Below, one piece after another: positions 1 to 7,892 of a stretch of 64,000 bases of DNA; position 1 is the first letter of the stretch, and every line of letters starts with the position of its first letter. The DNA is from Oceanobacillus alkalisoli. GTDB taxonomy: Bacteria > Bacillota > Bacilli > Bacillales > Amphibacillaceae. A program made the position numbers and the translations under genes. Where the stretch lies: positions 1 through 64,000 of the forward strand of contig NZ_JAKGBW010000011.1 of the NCBI RefSeq assembly GCF_021556485.1, in the 5' to 3' direction. The notes beneath the pieces were generated by a model that worked only from the letters and a program-made list of their open reading frames with translations, was not told where the DNA came from and did not search any database.

Positions 1-67
1 AGACTCTCTTGCTTTTGTAACATGTAATCACCCGCTACTTTCATCGTTATTACTTTGATTATAAAAT

Positions 68-102
68 AGAACAGCTAACAAATCATTTTTGTTAGCTGTT
101 CT
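68..102. terminator. Strong hairpin, probable terminator
   Basis: A perfect 15-bp inverted repeat (68-82 with 88-102) surrounds a 5-base loop. It is followed on the minus strand by an A/T-rich run and on the plus strand by a T-run a few bases later. It probably ends a transcript coming from outside the window. The first 60 bases hold no recognisable gene. Confidence 0.55.
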
Positions 103-121
103 AAGGAGACTTTTTCAGTGG

Positions 122-175
122 CCTCGGTCAGAGCGCTTGTCCCAGTTGGGACAAATGCTCTGACTCCCTGTCCCA
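122..175. repeat. Short palindromic intergenic element
   Basis: A near-perfect palindrome has arms at 128-144 and 147-163 (TCAGAGC...TTGTCCCA and its complement, two mismatched positions). A single arm of the same sequence (15 of 17 bases) recurs at 41033-41049, so it looks like a dispersed short repeat rather than an ordinary terminator. Function unknown. Confidence 0.5.
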
Positions 176-183
176 AATTAAGC

Positions 184-212
184 TTGACTTTCTTTTCATT
201 TCGGTATATTGT
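184..212 (+). promoter_or_regulatory. Sigma-A promoter for the S-box operon
   Basis: TTGACT at 184-189 and TATTGT at 207-212 are separated by exactly 17 bases and lie about 30 bases upstream of the SAM aptamer. Confidence 0.6.
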
Positions 213-240
213 ATTATTTAAATAATTTCATAATGTTTTT

Positions 241-396
241 TCTTATCCAGAGAGGTGGAGGGACTGGCCCTATGAGACCTCGGCAACAGGCTTTTTTAGT
301 ACTGTGCCAATTCCAGGAGCATGCATTTGCTCAGAAGATAAGAAGAGTCGGAGATACAATACCAAACCCTCTTCTTATTTCAAGAAGAGGGTTTTT
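241..396 (+). ncRNA. SAM-I riboswitch (S-box) with terminator
   Basis: The aptamer runs from 241 to about 343. Helix P1 pairs TCTTATC (241-247) with GATAAGA (337-343). The conserved core GAGGTGGAGGGACTGGCCC is followed by the CGGCAAC element and a variable arm. An intrinsic terminator at 365-396 (12-bp stem, T-run) precedes the first gene. Purine-rich sequence at 340-354 can pair with the terminator 5' arm to form an antiterminator. High SAM should switch the downstream two-gene operon off. Confidence 0.95.
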
Positions 397-412
397 ATAA
401 TTTTAGGAGGAG

Positions 413-1171
413 ATGAAGTTGACGACAATTCAAGCAACTACAGAACTACAAAAAGCAATCTCACTGCTGAAAGAAAAAGAATGGGTTGATCTGACCCACA
501 CTTTCGGCCCGGATTCACCGCATTTTGCAGCCTTTGATGATGCGGCATTCAAGACACTTTACAATCATGACGATGGTTTCTTTGCTCAACAGTTCTCTTT
601 TGCAGGACAATATGGAACACATATTGATGCTCCCGTTCATTTCGTCAGAGACCAGCGCTACCTTGATGAACTTGAATTAAAAGAGCTTGTCTTACCGCTC
701 GTTGTCATTGATAAATCAACGGAAGCAGCAAATAACAACGATTTCACCTTGACGAAAGAAGATATTATCGGGTTCGAAGCCATCCACGGTGAAATTGAGG
801 CAGGGACATTTGTCGCCTTACGCACCGATTGGAGCAAGCGTTGGCCGGATAAAGATCGGTTTGAAAATAAAGATGAAGACGGTAATCCACACCTTCCCGG
901 CTGGGGAATTGACGCTCTCGAATTCCTATTTGAAGAAAGAAAAATTAAAGCAGTCGGCCACGAAACCTTTGACACGGATTCCGCTGTCGACGCTGCAAAA
1001 AACGGCAGGCTCATCGGGGAATATTACGTACTGGAACAAGACACCTATCAGATCGAACTGCTGAGAAATCTAGATCAAGTTCCGACAAAGGGCGCCGTCA
1101 TCTTCAATATCGTTCCAAAGCCTGAAAAAGCAAGTGGATTCCCTGTACGATCGTTCGCAATACTACCTTAA
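413..1171 (+). CDS. Cyclase-family metal-dependent hydrolase
   Basis: This 252-residue protein belongs to the cyclase family (PF04199), which includes kynurenine formamidase and isatin hydrolase. The metal-binding signature GTHIDAPVHF sits near residue 70, and a second His comes from the VGHETFDTD segment near residue 183. These enzymes hydrolyse amide or lactam bonds using Mn or Zn. It is the first gene behind a SAM riboswitch and is followed 33 bases later by a MetE-like gene, so a role in methionine or sulfur metabolism is likely, but the substrate cannot be read from sequence. AGGAGG at 405-410 is only two bases from the ATG at 413; the TTG at 419 has better spacing and may be the true start. 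Confidence 0.85.
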   Translation: MKLTTIQATTELQKAISLLKEKEWVDLTHTFGPDSPHFAAFDDAAFKTLYNHDDGFFAQQFSFAGQYGTHIDAPVHFVRDQRYLDELELKELVLPLVVIDKSTEAANNNDFTLTKEDIIGFEAIHGEIEAGTFVALRTDWSKRWPDKDRFENKDEDGNPHLPGWGIDALEFLFEERKIKAVGHETFDTDSAVDAAKNGRLIGEYYVLEQDTYQIELLRNLDQVPTKGAVIFNIVPKPEKASGFPVRSFAILP

Positions 1172-1204
1172 AATAAAACTAAAATCAGAAAGAGGATGAT
1201 TTTC

Positions 1205-2323
1205 ATGACAAAAACATTAGTAAAAGCTCCATTCAAGGCAGACCATGTAGGAAGTTTATTACGACCGGACAATTTGCACCAGGCAAGAAAAGATGCAAAA
1301 GAAGGCAAGATTACCCCAGCAGAATTACGTGAAATTGAAACAGAGGAAATCAAGCGTATTGTTGATAAGCAAATTGAAGTAGGATTAGAAGCAGTGACCG
1401 ACGGAGAGTTCCGCCGTACCTGGTGGCACCTCGATTTCCTGGAAGGCTTAAATGGAATTGAAGGTTACGAAACAGAAAAAGGCTACCAATTTGCCGATAC
1501 AGAAACCGAGCGCTATCACGTACGTAACACTGGGAAAATTTCCTTTAATCCAGATCATCCATTCATCAAAGACTTTATCGAATTTAAAGAAATTGTTGGG
1601 GATCGCGCCATTCCAAAGCAGACGATTCCAAGCCCAAACCAGCTATTCGAAGCCGGCATCCGCAACCCGGAAATTTATCCAGATCTTGAGGATTATGCCA
1701 ACGATATCATCCAAACCTACCGTGACGCTGTAAAAGCCTTTTACGATGCTGGAGTTCGTTACTTGCAGCTTGATGACGTCTATATCGCGGGACTTTCCTC
1801 CACTGATTTCCAATTGGTTGACTCCGGCGGCTACACGAAAAAAGCTTTAATTGAGCTTGCCGTTCGTATTGTTAATGAAAGTATTGCGGATCGACCGGAT
1901 GATTTGTTCATCACAACACATCTCTGCCGCGGGAATTATCAATCGACTTGGGCATTCCAAGGAAGCTATGCTGAAATTGCAAGCACCTTATTCGCTAAAG
2001 AAAAAGTAGACGGCTTTTTCTTAGAGTACGATGATGAGCGTTCCGGTTCCTTCGAGCCACTTAAACATGTACCAAAAGACGGCGCACAAGTCGTTATCGG
2101 AGCAGTGACTTCGAAATTCGGTGAACTGGAAGATAAAGAAGTAATCAAAAATAAAATCCAGGAAGCTTCTAAGTATGTACCGCTAGAACAAATTGCACTA
2201 AGCCCGCAATGCGGATTCGCCTCCACTCATCACGGCAACAAACTGACTGAAGAAGAGCAATGGGAGAAATTAAGCTATATTGTGGATTTAGCGAAAGAAA
2301 TATGGGGTACTGTGAAAGCATAA
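1205..2323 (+). CDS. MetE C-terminal-like methionine synthase (YxjG/YxjH type)
   Basis: About 372 residues, homologous to the catalytic C-terminal half of cobalamin-independent methionine synthase, the same architecture as B. subtilis YxjG/YxjH. The likely zinc and homocysteine ligands are present: His and Cys in THLCRGN, a Glu in FFLEYDDE and the late Cys in SPQCGF. The N-terminal MetE half is absent, as usual for this subfamily, so the methyl donor may not be the standard folate. It is the second gene of the SAM-riboswitch operon. A close paralogue at 58319-59422 has its own SAM riboswitch. The start at 1205 was chosen for its spacing from AGAGG; an upstream ATG at 1196 lies almost on the ribosome binding site. 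Confidence 0.88.
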   Translation: MTKTLVKAPFKADHVGSLLRPDNLHQARKDAKEGKITPAELREIETEEIKRIVDKQIEVGLEAVTDGEFRRTWWHLDFLEGLNGIEGYETEKGYQFADTETERYHVRNTGKISFNPDHPFIKDFIEFKEIVGDRAIPKQTIPSPNQLFEAGIRNPEIYPDLEDYANDIIQTYRDAVKAFYDAGVRYLQLDDVYIAGLSSTDFQLVDSGGYTKKALIELAVRIVNESIADRPDDLFITTHLCRGNYQSTWAFQGSYAEIASTLFAKEKVDGFFLEYDDERSGSFEPLKHVPKDGAQVVIGAVTSKFGELEDKEVIKNKIQEASKYVPLEQIALSPQCGFASTHHGNKLTEEEQWEKLSYIVDLAKEIWGTVKA

Positions 2324-2331
2324 CCCCCCTT

Positions 2332-2384
2332 AAAAAAAGATGATTGGCCGGAAAACAGGAAATTCCAGCCAGTCATCTTTTTTG
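2332..2384 (+). terminator. Rho-independent terminator
   Basis: The imperfect stem AAAAGATGATTGGCCGG pairs with CCAGCCAGTCATCTTTT and ends in a T-run. It closes the S-box operon. Confidence 0.75.
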
Positions 2385-2469
2385 TAAATCTTTATCAAAT
2401 TCTAGAAATGGTGAAACTTTTCCTCCCCTTTCCCCGTACCACCTAGAGAACATGATAGGAGGGAATGGA

Positions 2470-3390
2470 ATGTCAGAAATTGCTATGCAATTGACGAATG
2501 TCCGAAAACGGATCGGCAACAAAGAAATCATTAAAGGCCTTTCCTTTACCATCAATAGAGGAGAAGTATTCGGCTTCATTGGACCGAATGGTGCCGGGAA
2601 AACAACAACGATCCGTATGATGGTAGGATTAATGAAGCTCACAGAAGGCGACGTACATATTCTCGGGAAGAGTATTAAAACTGAATTTAAAGAGGCGATC
2701 CGAGAAGTTGGCGGAATTGTTGAAAACCCAGAGCTTTATCCCTTTTTAACAGGAGCCCAAAATTTAAAGCAGTACGCAAGGATGATTCCGGGCATTACCC
2801 AGGAAAGAATCGATGAAGCCGTCAAACTTGTCGGCCTGGAAAAGGTAATGAATGAAAAGGTCGGCCGCTATTCGCTTGGAATGAGGCAGCGAATCGGAAT
2901 CGCTCAAGCATTATTACATAAGCCATCCGTTCTCATTCTCGATGAACCGACCAATGGACTAGATCCCGCAGGTATTCGAGAAATCAGGAAGTATATCCGG
3001 AGGCTTGCAACCGAACATAATATAGCAGTCATCATTTCCAGTCACTTATTATCCGAAATCGAATTGATGTGTGACCGGATTGGCATTATTAAAAATGGTG
3101 AACTCGTTGCGATTCAAGCCGTGAAAGAAAATACACCAGCAGGCGAACAACAACTGCTGCAAGTGGAAATGGAAGCAAGTCCACTTGATAAAGCCCTTGA
3201 AATCGTCAATCGCAAAGCACCTGCTGCCCAATCGAACGGTAAAATCACCTTCCAAATCGAGAAGGAGAATATTCCACCGCTTATTTCAGACTTGGTGAAA
3301 GAAAATATCCTCATTTATGAAGTACAAGTCACGAAATCAACCCTCGAAGATAAATTCTTTGATCTGATTGGAGAGAATGTCATTGACTAA
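2470..3390 (+). CDS. ABC transporter ATP-binding protein (exporter type)
   Basis: A single nucleotide-binding domain of about 306 residues. It has Walker A GPNGAGKTT, a divergent signature YSLGMRQR, Walker B LILDEPTNGLDP and the SSHLLSEIE switch. The C-terminal extension of about 80 residues is typical of BcrA/NatA-like exporters. AGGAGGG (2457-2463) sits six bases before the ATG at 2470. The 3' end overlaps the following permease, so the two form one transporter. Substrates of such pairs include peptide antibiotics, lipids and sodium; nothing here decides between them. No adjacent two-component system is present. Confidence 0.85.
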   Translation: MSEIAMQLTNVRKRIGNKEIIKGLSFTINRGEVFGFIGPNGAGKTTTIRMMVGLMKLTEGDVHILGKSIKTEFKEAIREVGGIVENPELYPFLTGAQNLKQYARMIPGITQERIDEAVKLVGLEKVMNEKVGRYSLGMRQRIGIAQALLHKPSVLILDEPTNGLDPAGIREIRKYIRRLATEHNIAVIISSHLLSEIELMCDRIGIIKNGELVAIQAVKENTPAGEQQLLQVEMEASPLDKALEIVNRKAPAAQSNGKITFQIEKENIPPLISDLVKENILIYEVQVTKSTLEDKFFDLIGENVID

Positions 3391-4333
3391 TTTTCTAAAA
3401 CTCGTACAAAATGAAGTGATAAAAATATACCGTTTGAAATCGACATGGGCCATGTATGTCATCCTGGCATTAATCATTATCGGTGTCGCCCTGTTAGCGA
3501 AGACCTACGGAGACTATATGACCTACGAAGAAGATACGTGGAGAGAGACTCTAGAAGCAGAAAATGCCGAATACATGGAGAACACGGCTGAATTTCCGGA
3601 CATGGAGTCTTTTAATTCAACGTTCATCGAAACGAATAATTATTATTTAGAAAACGATATCATGCCAGAAAGCTACGGTGCTTGGCAATTTGTAATGGAA
3701 AATGCAATGCTGCTTTCCCTCGTCAGCCTCTTTACCATTATCGTTGCTGCCGGTATTCTTGCTAATGAATTCCGCTGGGGAACGATCAAGCTACTGCTTA
3801 TCCGGCCAATTTCACGGACAAAAATCCTAATTTCCAAATATAGTGCCGTACTAGTCTTTTCTTTTATAACGTTCTTGTTCGTGCTCCTCTTCTCCTGGCT
3901 TATCGGAGGGATTTTCATCGGCTTTGATGGAATCAATCCTCATATCGTTCTTGAAAAAGGCGATGGCTTGGAATATGTTCCGGTCATCGGGGAGATTTTG
4001 ACCGATTACGGCTTCAGTCTTGTGAACTTGCTCATGATGGCAACATTCGCCTTTATGATCTCTTCCATTTTCAGAAATAGCGCCCTTGCAATTGGGCTTG
4101 CCATATTTCTTATGCTTGCCGGAAATCAGATTGTCTTCTTCTTTGTGGAAAGGGACTGGGCGAAATACATTCTATTTGCAAATACAGACTTATCCCAGTA
4201 CTTTAACGGGAACACACCGATGATGGAAGGAATGACACTCGGCTTTTCCATTAGCGTCTTAGTTGTCTATTATATGATTTTTGCAGTGATCTCCTGGTTT
4301 TTCTTTGCGAAGCGGGATGTTGCAGGTCACTAA
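3377..4333 (+). CDS. ABC-2 family transporter permease
   Basis: An integral membrane protein of about 318 residues with six predicted membrane segments. The first lies near residues 20-40, followed by a large acidic extracellular loop of roughly 80 residues, then a cluster of helices from residue 115 onward. It carries the ANEFRWGTIKLLLIRPISR motif typical of ABC-2 permeases of the BcrB/NatB type. It overlaps the ATPase gene by 14 bases. The ATG at 3377 is very close to GGAGAG; a TTG at 3383 has better spacing and is the alternative start. Confidence 0.82.
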   Translation: MSLTNFLKLVQNEVIKIYRLKSTWAMYVILALIIIGVALLAKTYGDYMTYEEDTWRETLEAENAEYMENTAEFPDMESFNSTFIETNNYYLENDIMPESYGAWQFVMENAMLLSLVSLFTIIVAAGILANEFRWGTIKLLLIRPISRTKILISKYSAVLVFSFITFLFVLLFSWLIGGIFIGFDGINPHIVLEKGDGLEYVPVIGEILTDYGFSLVNLLMMATFAFMISSIFRNSALAIGLAIFLMLAGNQIVFFFVERDWAKYILFANTDLSQYFNGNTPMMEGMTLGFSISVLVVYYMIFAVISWFFFAKRDVAGH

Positions 4334-4340
4334 CCCATTT

Positions 4341-4379
4341 ATTCAGGTTCCGCCCTTGTTACGGAACCTGAATTTTTAT
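4341..4379. terminator. Bidirectional terminator between convergent genes
   Basis: A perfect 12-bp stem (4341-4352 with 4362-4373) and a T-run on the plus side. It separates the ABC permease from the converging crcB pair. Confidence 0.8.
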
Positions 4380-4741
4380 AAAAATAACGCCCCGCAAATA
4401 GTCCCTAGAAATGCCAATGCTATACCAAAAACATACGTTAGAACCGTGTAAAATAAAAACTCTCTTCTATTTCCCTTTCTCCATAACGATCCCATCTCGA
4501 GTTTCAACGTGGAGAATGTCGTAAAGGCACCAAGAAATCCTGTTCCCAATAAGAGAAGTAATAATGCATCCACCCCTGCCCCCATAAGCAGTCCAAGTAA
4601 GAATGCACCTGCCAGATTGGCGAGAAGCGTGCCCATCGGTATGGCTTTACCAGAATTGTTCATCTTCCCCGAAATCGTATAACGCGCAATCGCGCCAAAG
4701 AACCCGCCAACACCAACGATGAATAGATACATCCAGTTCAT
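4376..4741 (-). CDS. crcB: Fluoride channel subunit CrcB/Fluc (second of pair)
   Basis: A 121-residue protein of the CrcB/Fluc family, which exports fluoride through dual-topology dimers. Four membrane helices are visible, along with the family signatures GGFFGAIARY near the N-terminus, a central N-LAGAF motif and GFLGAFTTFSTL. The phenylalanines of that last motif line the fluoride pore in studied homologues. It overlaps the upstream crcB by four bases (ATGA) on the minus strand. Tandem crcB genes in Gram-positive bacteria usually give a heterodimeric channel. Confidence 0.92.
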   Translation of the reverse strand: MNWMYLFIVGVGGFFGAIARYTISGKMNNSGKAIPMGTLLANLAGAFLLGLLMGAGVDALLLLLLGTGFLGAFTTFSTLKLEMGSLWRKGNRREFLFYTVLTYVFGIALAFLGTICGALFL

Positions 4742-5112
4742 TTCTCACTCACTCCTTTACCGACTCGAAAACCAATTTCACTCATACCTAGTCCGCCAAC
4801 CAGGCTTACAAAAATATAGACACATCCGAGCAACATCGACTGATTCTGAAACAATTCAACCGTTTCTACACTGACAGCGGAGAATGTAGTGAACGAGCCT
4901 ACAAAACCGGTTGTTATTACCATTTTCATTTTTTCTTCTAGGCGGACTTTTTTAAACAGCCCGTAAGTCAGCCACGCAAGCAGAAAGCTGCCTAGCAAAT
5001 TAACCAATAACGTTGCATAGGGAAAAACATGATCTGTCATAAATAGAAGTCCTGCGCTATACCGGAGCATTGCACCGAATGCTCCCGCAAGGCCAATATA
5101 AATATAATGCAT
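4738..5112 (-). CDS. crcB: Fluoride channel subunit CrcB/Fluc (first of pair)
   Basis: A 124-residue partner of the preceding CrcB, with four membrane helices, the N-terminal GAFGAMLRY motif, LLVNLLGSFLL and GFVGSFTTFSA. The two differ clearly in sequence, consistent with fixed-orientation subunits of a heterodimer rather than a recent duplication. No fluoride riboswitch was recognised upstream (5113-5314); instead there is a long palindrome at 5201-5314. Confidence 0.92.
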   Translation of the reverse strand: MHYIYIGLAGAFGAMLRYSAGLLFMTDHVFPYATLLVNLLGSFLLAWLTYGLFKKVRLEEKMKMVITTGFVGSFTTFSAVSVETVELFQNQSMLLGCVYIFVSLVGGLGMSEIGFRVGKGVSEK

Positions 5113-5200
5113 TCGTCCAACATCCTTTTTTATATAAGTTAATGCTCAAGTTTTACCTGTACATAAGAGAATAAAACGAGATTTGACCACAATCAATTGA

Positions 5201-5314
5201 ATGAATTTCATAATTACCAAAGTCGGCTTTCCCATCACCATATGTAGTTGGGAACGAACTAACTCAACTACATATGATGATGGTGAAGCATTAAATACGT
5301 ATTATGAAATTCAT
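5201..5314. repeat. Long symmetric palindrome (MITE-like or structured DNA)
   Basis: Two pairs of inverted arms share exactly the same centre. The outer arms ATGAATTTCATAAT at 5201-5214 and its complement at 5301-5314 are perfect; the inner arms 5232-5250 and 5265-5283 have one mismatch. The 17-base segments between arms are equal in length but poorly paired. It lies between divergently transcribed crcB and the MFS gene. It may be a degenerate miniature transposable element or a large hairpin in either transcript. Confidence 0.6.
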
Positions 5315-5457
5315 TAAATTACTAGCTTTCATAAATTATTCCAGACTGTGAAAATTAAGCTATAATAAATTGTTCAAAAACGCTTGCAACTCTCAGCAAA
5401 TCGGAGTAAAATTTCTATGTTTAATACAGAATATCATACCACCTAGGAGACAAAGCT

Positions 5458-6630
5458 ATGGAAAAGAAAGATTGGACATTGACGCTTCTGCTTTCAAATA
5501 TATTCTTTGTATTTTTAGGAATCGGGCTCGTTATACCGGTTCTGCCAACCATCATGAATGAACTCAGCATCAGCGGCACCGTGGTTGGTTATCTAACAGC
5601 TGCCTTCGCTTTAGCTCAATTGATTTTCTCGCCTTTTGCAGGAAAAGCAGTTGATAAATATGGCCGTAAGCGTATGATTATTATCGGTCTTTTTATTTTC
5701 AGTTTTTCCGAGTTTTTATTTGGCCTTGGTAAAACAATTGAGGTATTGTTCGCCTCGCGGATTCTCGGAGGAATAAGTGCTGCTTTCATCATGCCTGCGG
5801 TTACCGCATTTATCGCGGATATTACGACGCCGAAAACCCGGCCGAAAGCACTCGGCTATATGTCGGCGATGATCAGTACCGGATTTATTATCGGACCGGG
5901 AATTGGTGGCTTCTTAGCAGAAATTGGTACGCGTGTACCGTTCTTCTCTGCTGCGGCCTGTGGTTTAATTGTTGCTTTCATTTCGATTTTATCCTTACAT
6001 GAGCCGAAATCAAAAACAGATGATATGGCTGATATGACTGAGGAACTCGGTAAAAGTGGCTTAAAGAAAGTGTTTATGCCGATGTTCTTTATCGCTTTTA
6101 TCGTTATTTTAATTTCAACATTCGGTCTTGCTGCTTTTGATTCTTTCTTCAGTCTTTATACGGATCATAAGCATGGTTTCGCTCCTTCTGACATTGCGAT
6201 TGCCATTACAGGCGGGGCGATTATCGGAGCGATTTTCCAGGTTGTCTTGTTCGATTGGTTAACAAGATGGATGGGGGAAATCAATATCATCCGCTGGTCG
6301 CTCGTGATTTCTGCTGTATTGGTCTATGCCATGACACTTGCCAACTCTTATTGGCAAGTGATGGCCGTCACCTTTACGGTCTTTATCGGATTTGACCTCA
6401 TCCGGCCAGCCGTTACGAACTATTTATCAAAAATCGCCGGGAATGAGCAAGGGTTTGTTGGCGGGATGAACTCTTTCTTCACCTCCTTAGCTAATGTGTT
6501 TGGTCCGTTGATTGGCGGGATTTTATATGATGTAGATATCAATTATCCGTTTATTTTCAGCTCGGCTGTTATTGTCGTCTGTCTCCTTTTCACTATTTTT
6601 TGGAAGAAACCAGAGATTAAAATTAATTAA
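5458..6630 (+). CDS. MFS multidrug efflux transporter (Bmr/NorA type)
   Basis: A 390-residue major facilitator with twelve predicted membrane helices, matching the length of Bmr and NorA. It has the DHA1 motif A loop GKAVDKYGRKR after helix 2 and the antiporter motif C region GPGIGGFLAE near residue 145. Such proteins expel cationic dyes, fluoroquinolones and similar compounds with protons. AGGAG lies about eight bases before the ATG. No regulator gene is adjacent. The closest functional name cannot be fixed without a search. Confidence 0.85.
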   Translation: MEKKDWTLTLLLSNIFFVFLGIGLVIPVLPTIMNELSISGTVVGYLTAAFALAQLIFSPFAGKAVDKYGRKRMIIIGLFIFSFSEFLFGLGKTIEVLFASRILGGISAAFIMPAVTAFIADITTPKTRPKALGYMSAMISTGFIIGPGIGGFLAEIGTRVPFFSAAACGLIVAFISILSLHEPKSKTDDMADMTEELGKSGLKKVFMPMFFIAFIVILISTFGLAAFDSFFSLYTDHKHGFAPSDIAIAITGGAIIGAIFQVVLFDWLTRWMGEINIIRWSLVISAVLVYAMTLANSYWQVMAVTFTVFIGFDLIRPAVTNYLSKIAGNEQGFVGGMNSFFTSLANVFGPLIGGILYDVDINYPFIFSSAVIVVCLLFTIFWKKPEIKIN

Positions 6631-6634
6631 ATAC

Positions 6635-6663
6635 TTTACAAAATACCGAAACATGTATACAAT
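6635..6663 (+). promoter_or_regulatory. Promoter for the TPP riboswitch transcript
   Basis: TTTACA (6635-6640) and TACAAT (6658-6663) are separated by 17 bases and lie 33 bases before the aptamer. Confidence 0.6.
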
Positions 6664-6696
6664 CTTGAATTAGAATAACTGCATAATGAAACATAA

Positions 6697-6849
6697 GCAC
6701 TAGGGGAGCTGCGTCATGTGGCTGAGAGGATCAATCCGACCCTTACTACCCGATCTAGATAATACTAGCGTGGGGAAGTGCAGTTTACAGATATTACATT
6801 GATAAAATTAATGTGTAAACTGCATTCCCCTTAGGAATGCAGTTTTTTT
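6697..6849 (+). ncRNA. TPP riboswitch (THI-box) with terminator
   Basis: The aptamer at 6697-6782 has the canonical blocks CTAGGGGAGC, GCTGAGAGGA, GACCC and ATCTAGATAATACTAGCG, closed by GGGGAAGTGC. An expression platform follows: terminator 6817-6849 (12-bp stem, seven Ts). A competing antiterminator can form between 6779-6787 and 6815-6823, which are complementary. Thiamine pyrophosphate should terminate transcription before ykoFEDC. Confidence 0.95.
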
Positions 6850-7261
6850 ATTGCATAGGAAACTATAAAATAAAAATGCTGTGGATAACTAAAGTTGCTA
6901 GCACTATCCACGTCCGCTCTGCGTCCAGCGACTAGCAGATCTTTTGGTGGGACGAGCAATGCGCAGTCCTAAACTTCACACTCTTCCAATCGATAAAGAA
7001 GACTTAGCCGTTTGGTCTTTGTGAGGCTTAGTCGCCCTTATACCCTTGTGGTGAAAGTCAACATCAACTCAAAGAGGAAAGGAAGGCCGACTAAGGACGG
7101 ACCAAGGCCCAACTCACGTCTACCCCCTAAAGGGGCATGTTTCCTTTATCTCATTTCAGAGTGTTCCAGTTTGTACGTCGCTACGACGCACAGGATGTGC
7201 TAGTGCAGGTGTTGCGAAGACGATCGCGTTTTTAACATGCAAGGGCGCTTGCGCCTTTGTT
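6850..7261 (-). repeat. Dispersed intergenic repeat, copy A (long form)
   Basis: Read on the minus strand, this region aligns with 22695-22904. Shared blocks are AACAAAGGCGCAAGCGCCC, GACGTACAAACTGGA(A/G)CACTCT, ATGAGATAAAGGAAACA, a GATTGGA(A/G)GAGTGTGA block, a CGCTGGA...CGGACGTGG block and TTATCCACA(A/G)CATTTTT ending in TATAGTTTCCTAT. Copy A has about 200 extra internal bases. It holds no convincing gene. It separates the TPP riboswitch terminator from ykoF, giving the operon an unusually long leader. Confidence 0.75.
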
Positions 7262-7284
7262 ATTATCATAAGGAGGAGATTTGA

Positions 7285-7875
7285 ATGGATAACAGTTGTG
7301 GAACAAGTCGAATTGCAGGGTGCCAATTTAGTTTGCATCCCATGAGCAGTAATTTTGTGGATATTATTCTATCAACATTAGACGAGGTAGATACCTCTAA
7401 GGTTTGGAAAGAAACAGATGATGTAAGCACGTGTATCCGCGGGAAAATGGTTCATGTTTTCGATGTAGCGAAAGCAATCTTCCTGCATGCTGCGAAAACA
7501 GGTGAGCATGTTGCGATGAATGGAACGTTCTCTATAGGCTGTCCTGGTGATACGGAAGCTGACGCATACATGGATGAAACAGACACACCGCTGAACGAAG
7601 AAAAGGCAAAATCGATCATCCAAATCGCTGGTTGTAAATTTTCCCTTTATCCATTGGGGCATGAGGATTACATGGATAAAATCTATGAGCAGATCAATTT
7701 ATCAAAGCATCGTAATGTCACCGTTACTTCTGCACATTATGCAACAAGGTTAGACGGAGATGTTCATGATATCTTCCATGCTTTACATGAATCCTTTGAA
7801 CTCGTTCAAGAAAAAGTTTCGCATGTCACCATGACCTTCAGCCTTTCCGCCAACAGTCCTACTACTATAAAATAA
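7285..7875 (+). CDS. ykoF: YkoF, thiamine/HMP-binding protein
   Basis: A 196-residue protein with two tandem ferredoxin-like halves, each beginning with a similar IAGC(Q/K)FSL(H/Y)P motif (near residues 10 and 110). This is the duplicated fold of B. subtilis YkoF, which binds thiamine and its pyrimidine precursor HMP in the cytoplasm. It is the first gene of ykoFEDC and is preceded by AAGGAGGAG. Regulation by the upstream TPP riboswitch is expected although a repeat element lies between them. Confidence 0.92.
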   Translation: MDNSCGTSRIAGCQFSLHPMSSNFVDIILSTLDEVDTSKVWKETDDVSTCIRGKMVHVFDVAKAIFLHAAKTGEHVAMNGTFSIGCPGDTEADAYMDETDTPLNEEKAKSIIQIAGCKFSLYPLGHEDYMDKIYEQINLSKHRNVTVTSAHYATRLDGDVHDIFHALHESFELVQEKVSHVTMTFSLSANSPTTIK

Positions 7876-7892
7876 ACCTAGGGAGAAGTGAA

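Noticed and set aside
5113-5314. Fluoride riboswitch upstream of the crcB pair
   Set aside because: A GGTGATGGG string is present on the minus strand, but the rest of the aptamer (GTTC-GCC pseudoknot partner and the GATG-closing arm) is missing, and the string is an arm of the long palindrome.
7012-7203. Coding region within repeat copy A
   Set aside because: The frame is not preserved in copy B and has no ribosome binding site.
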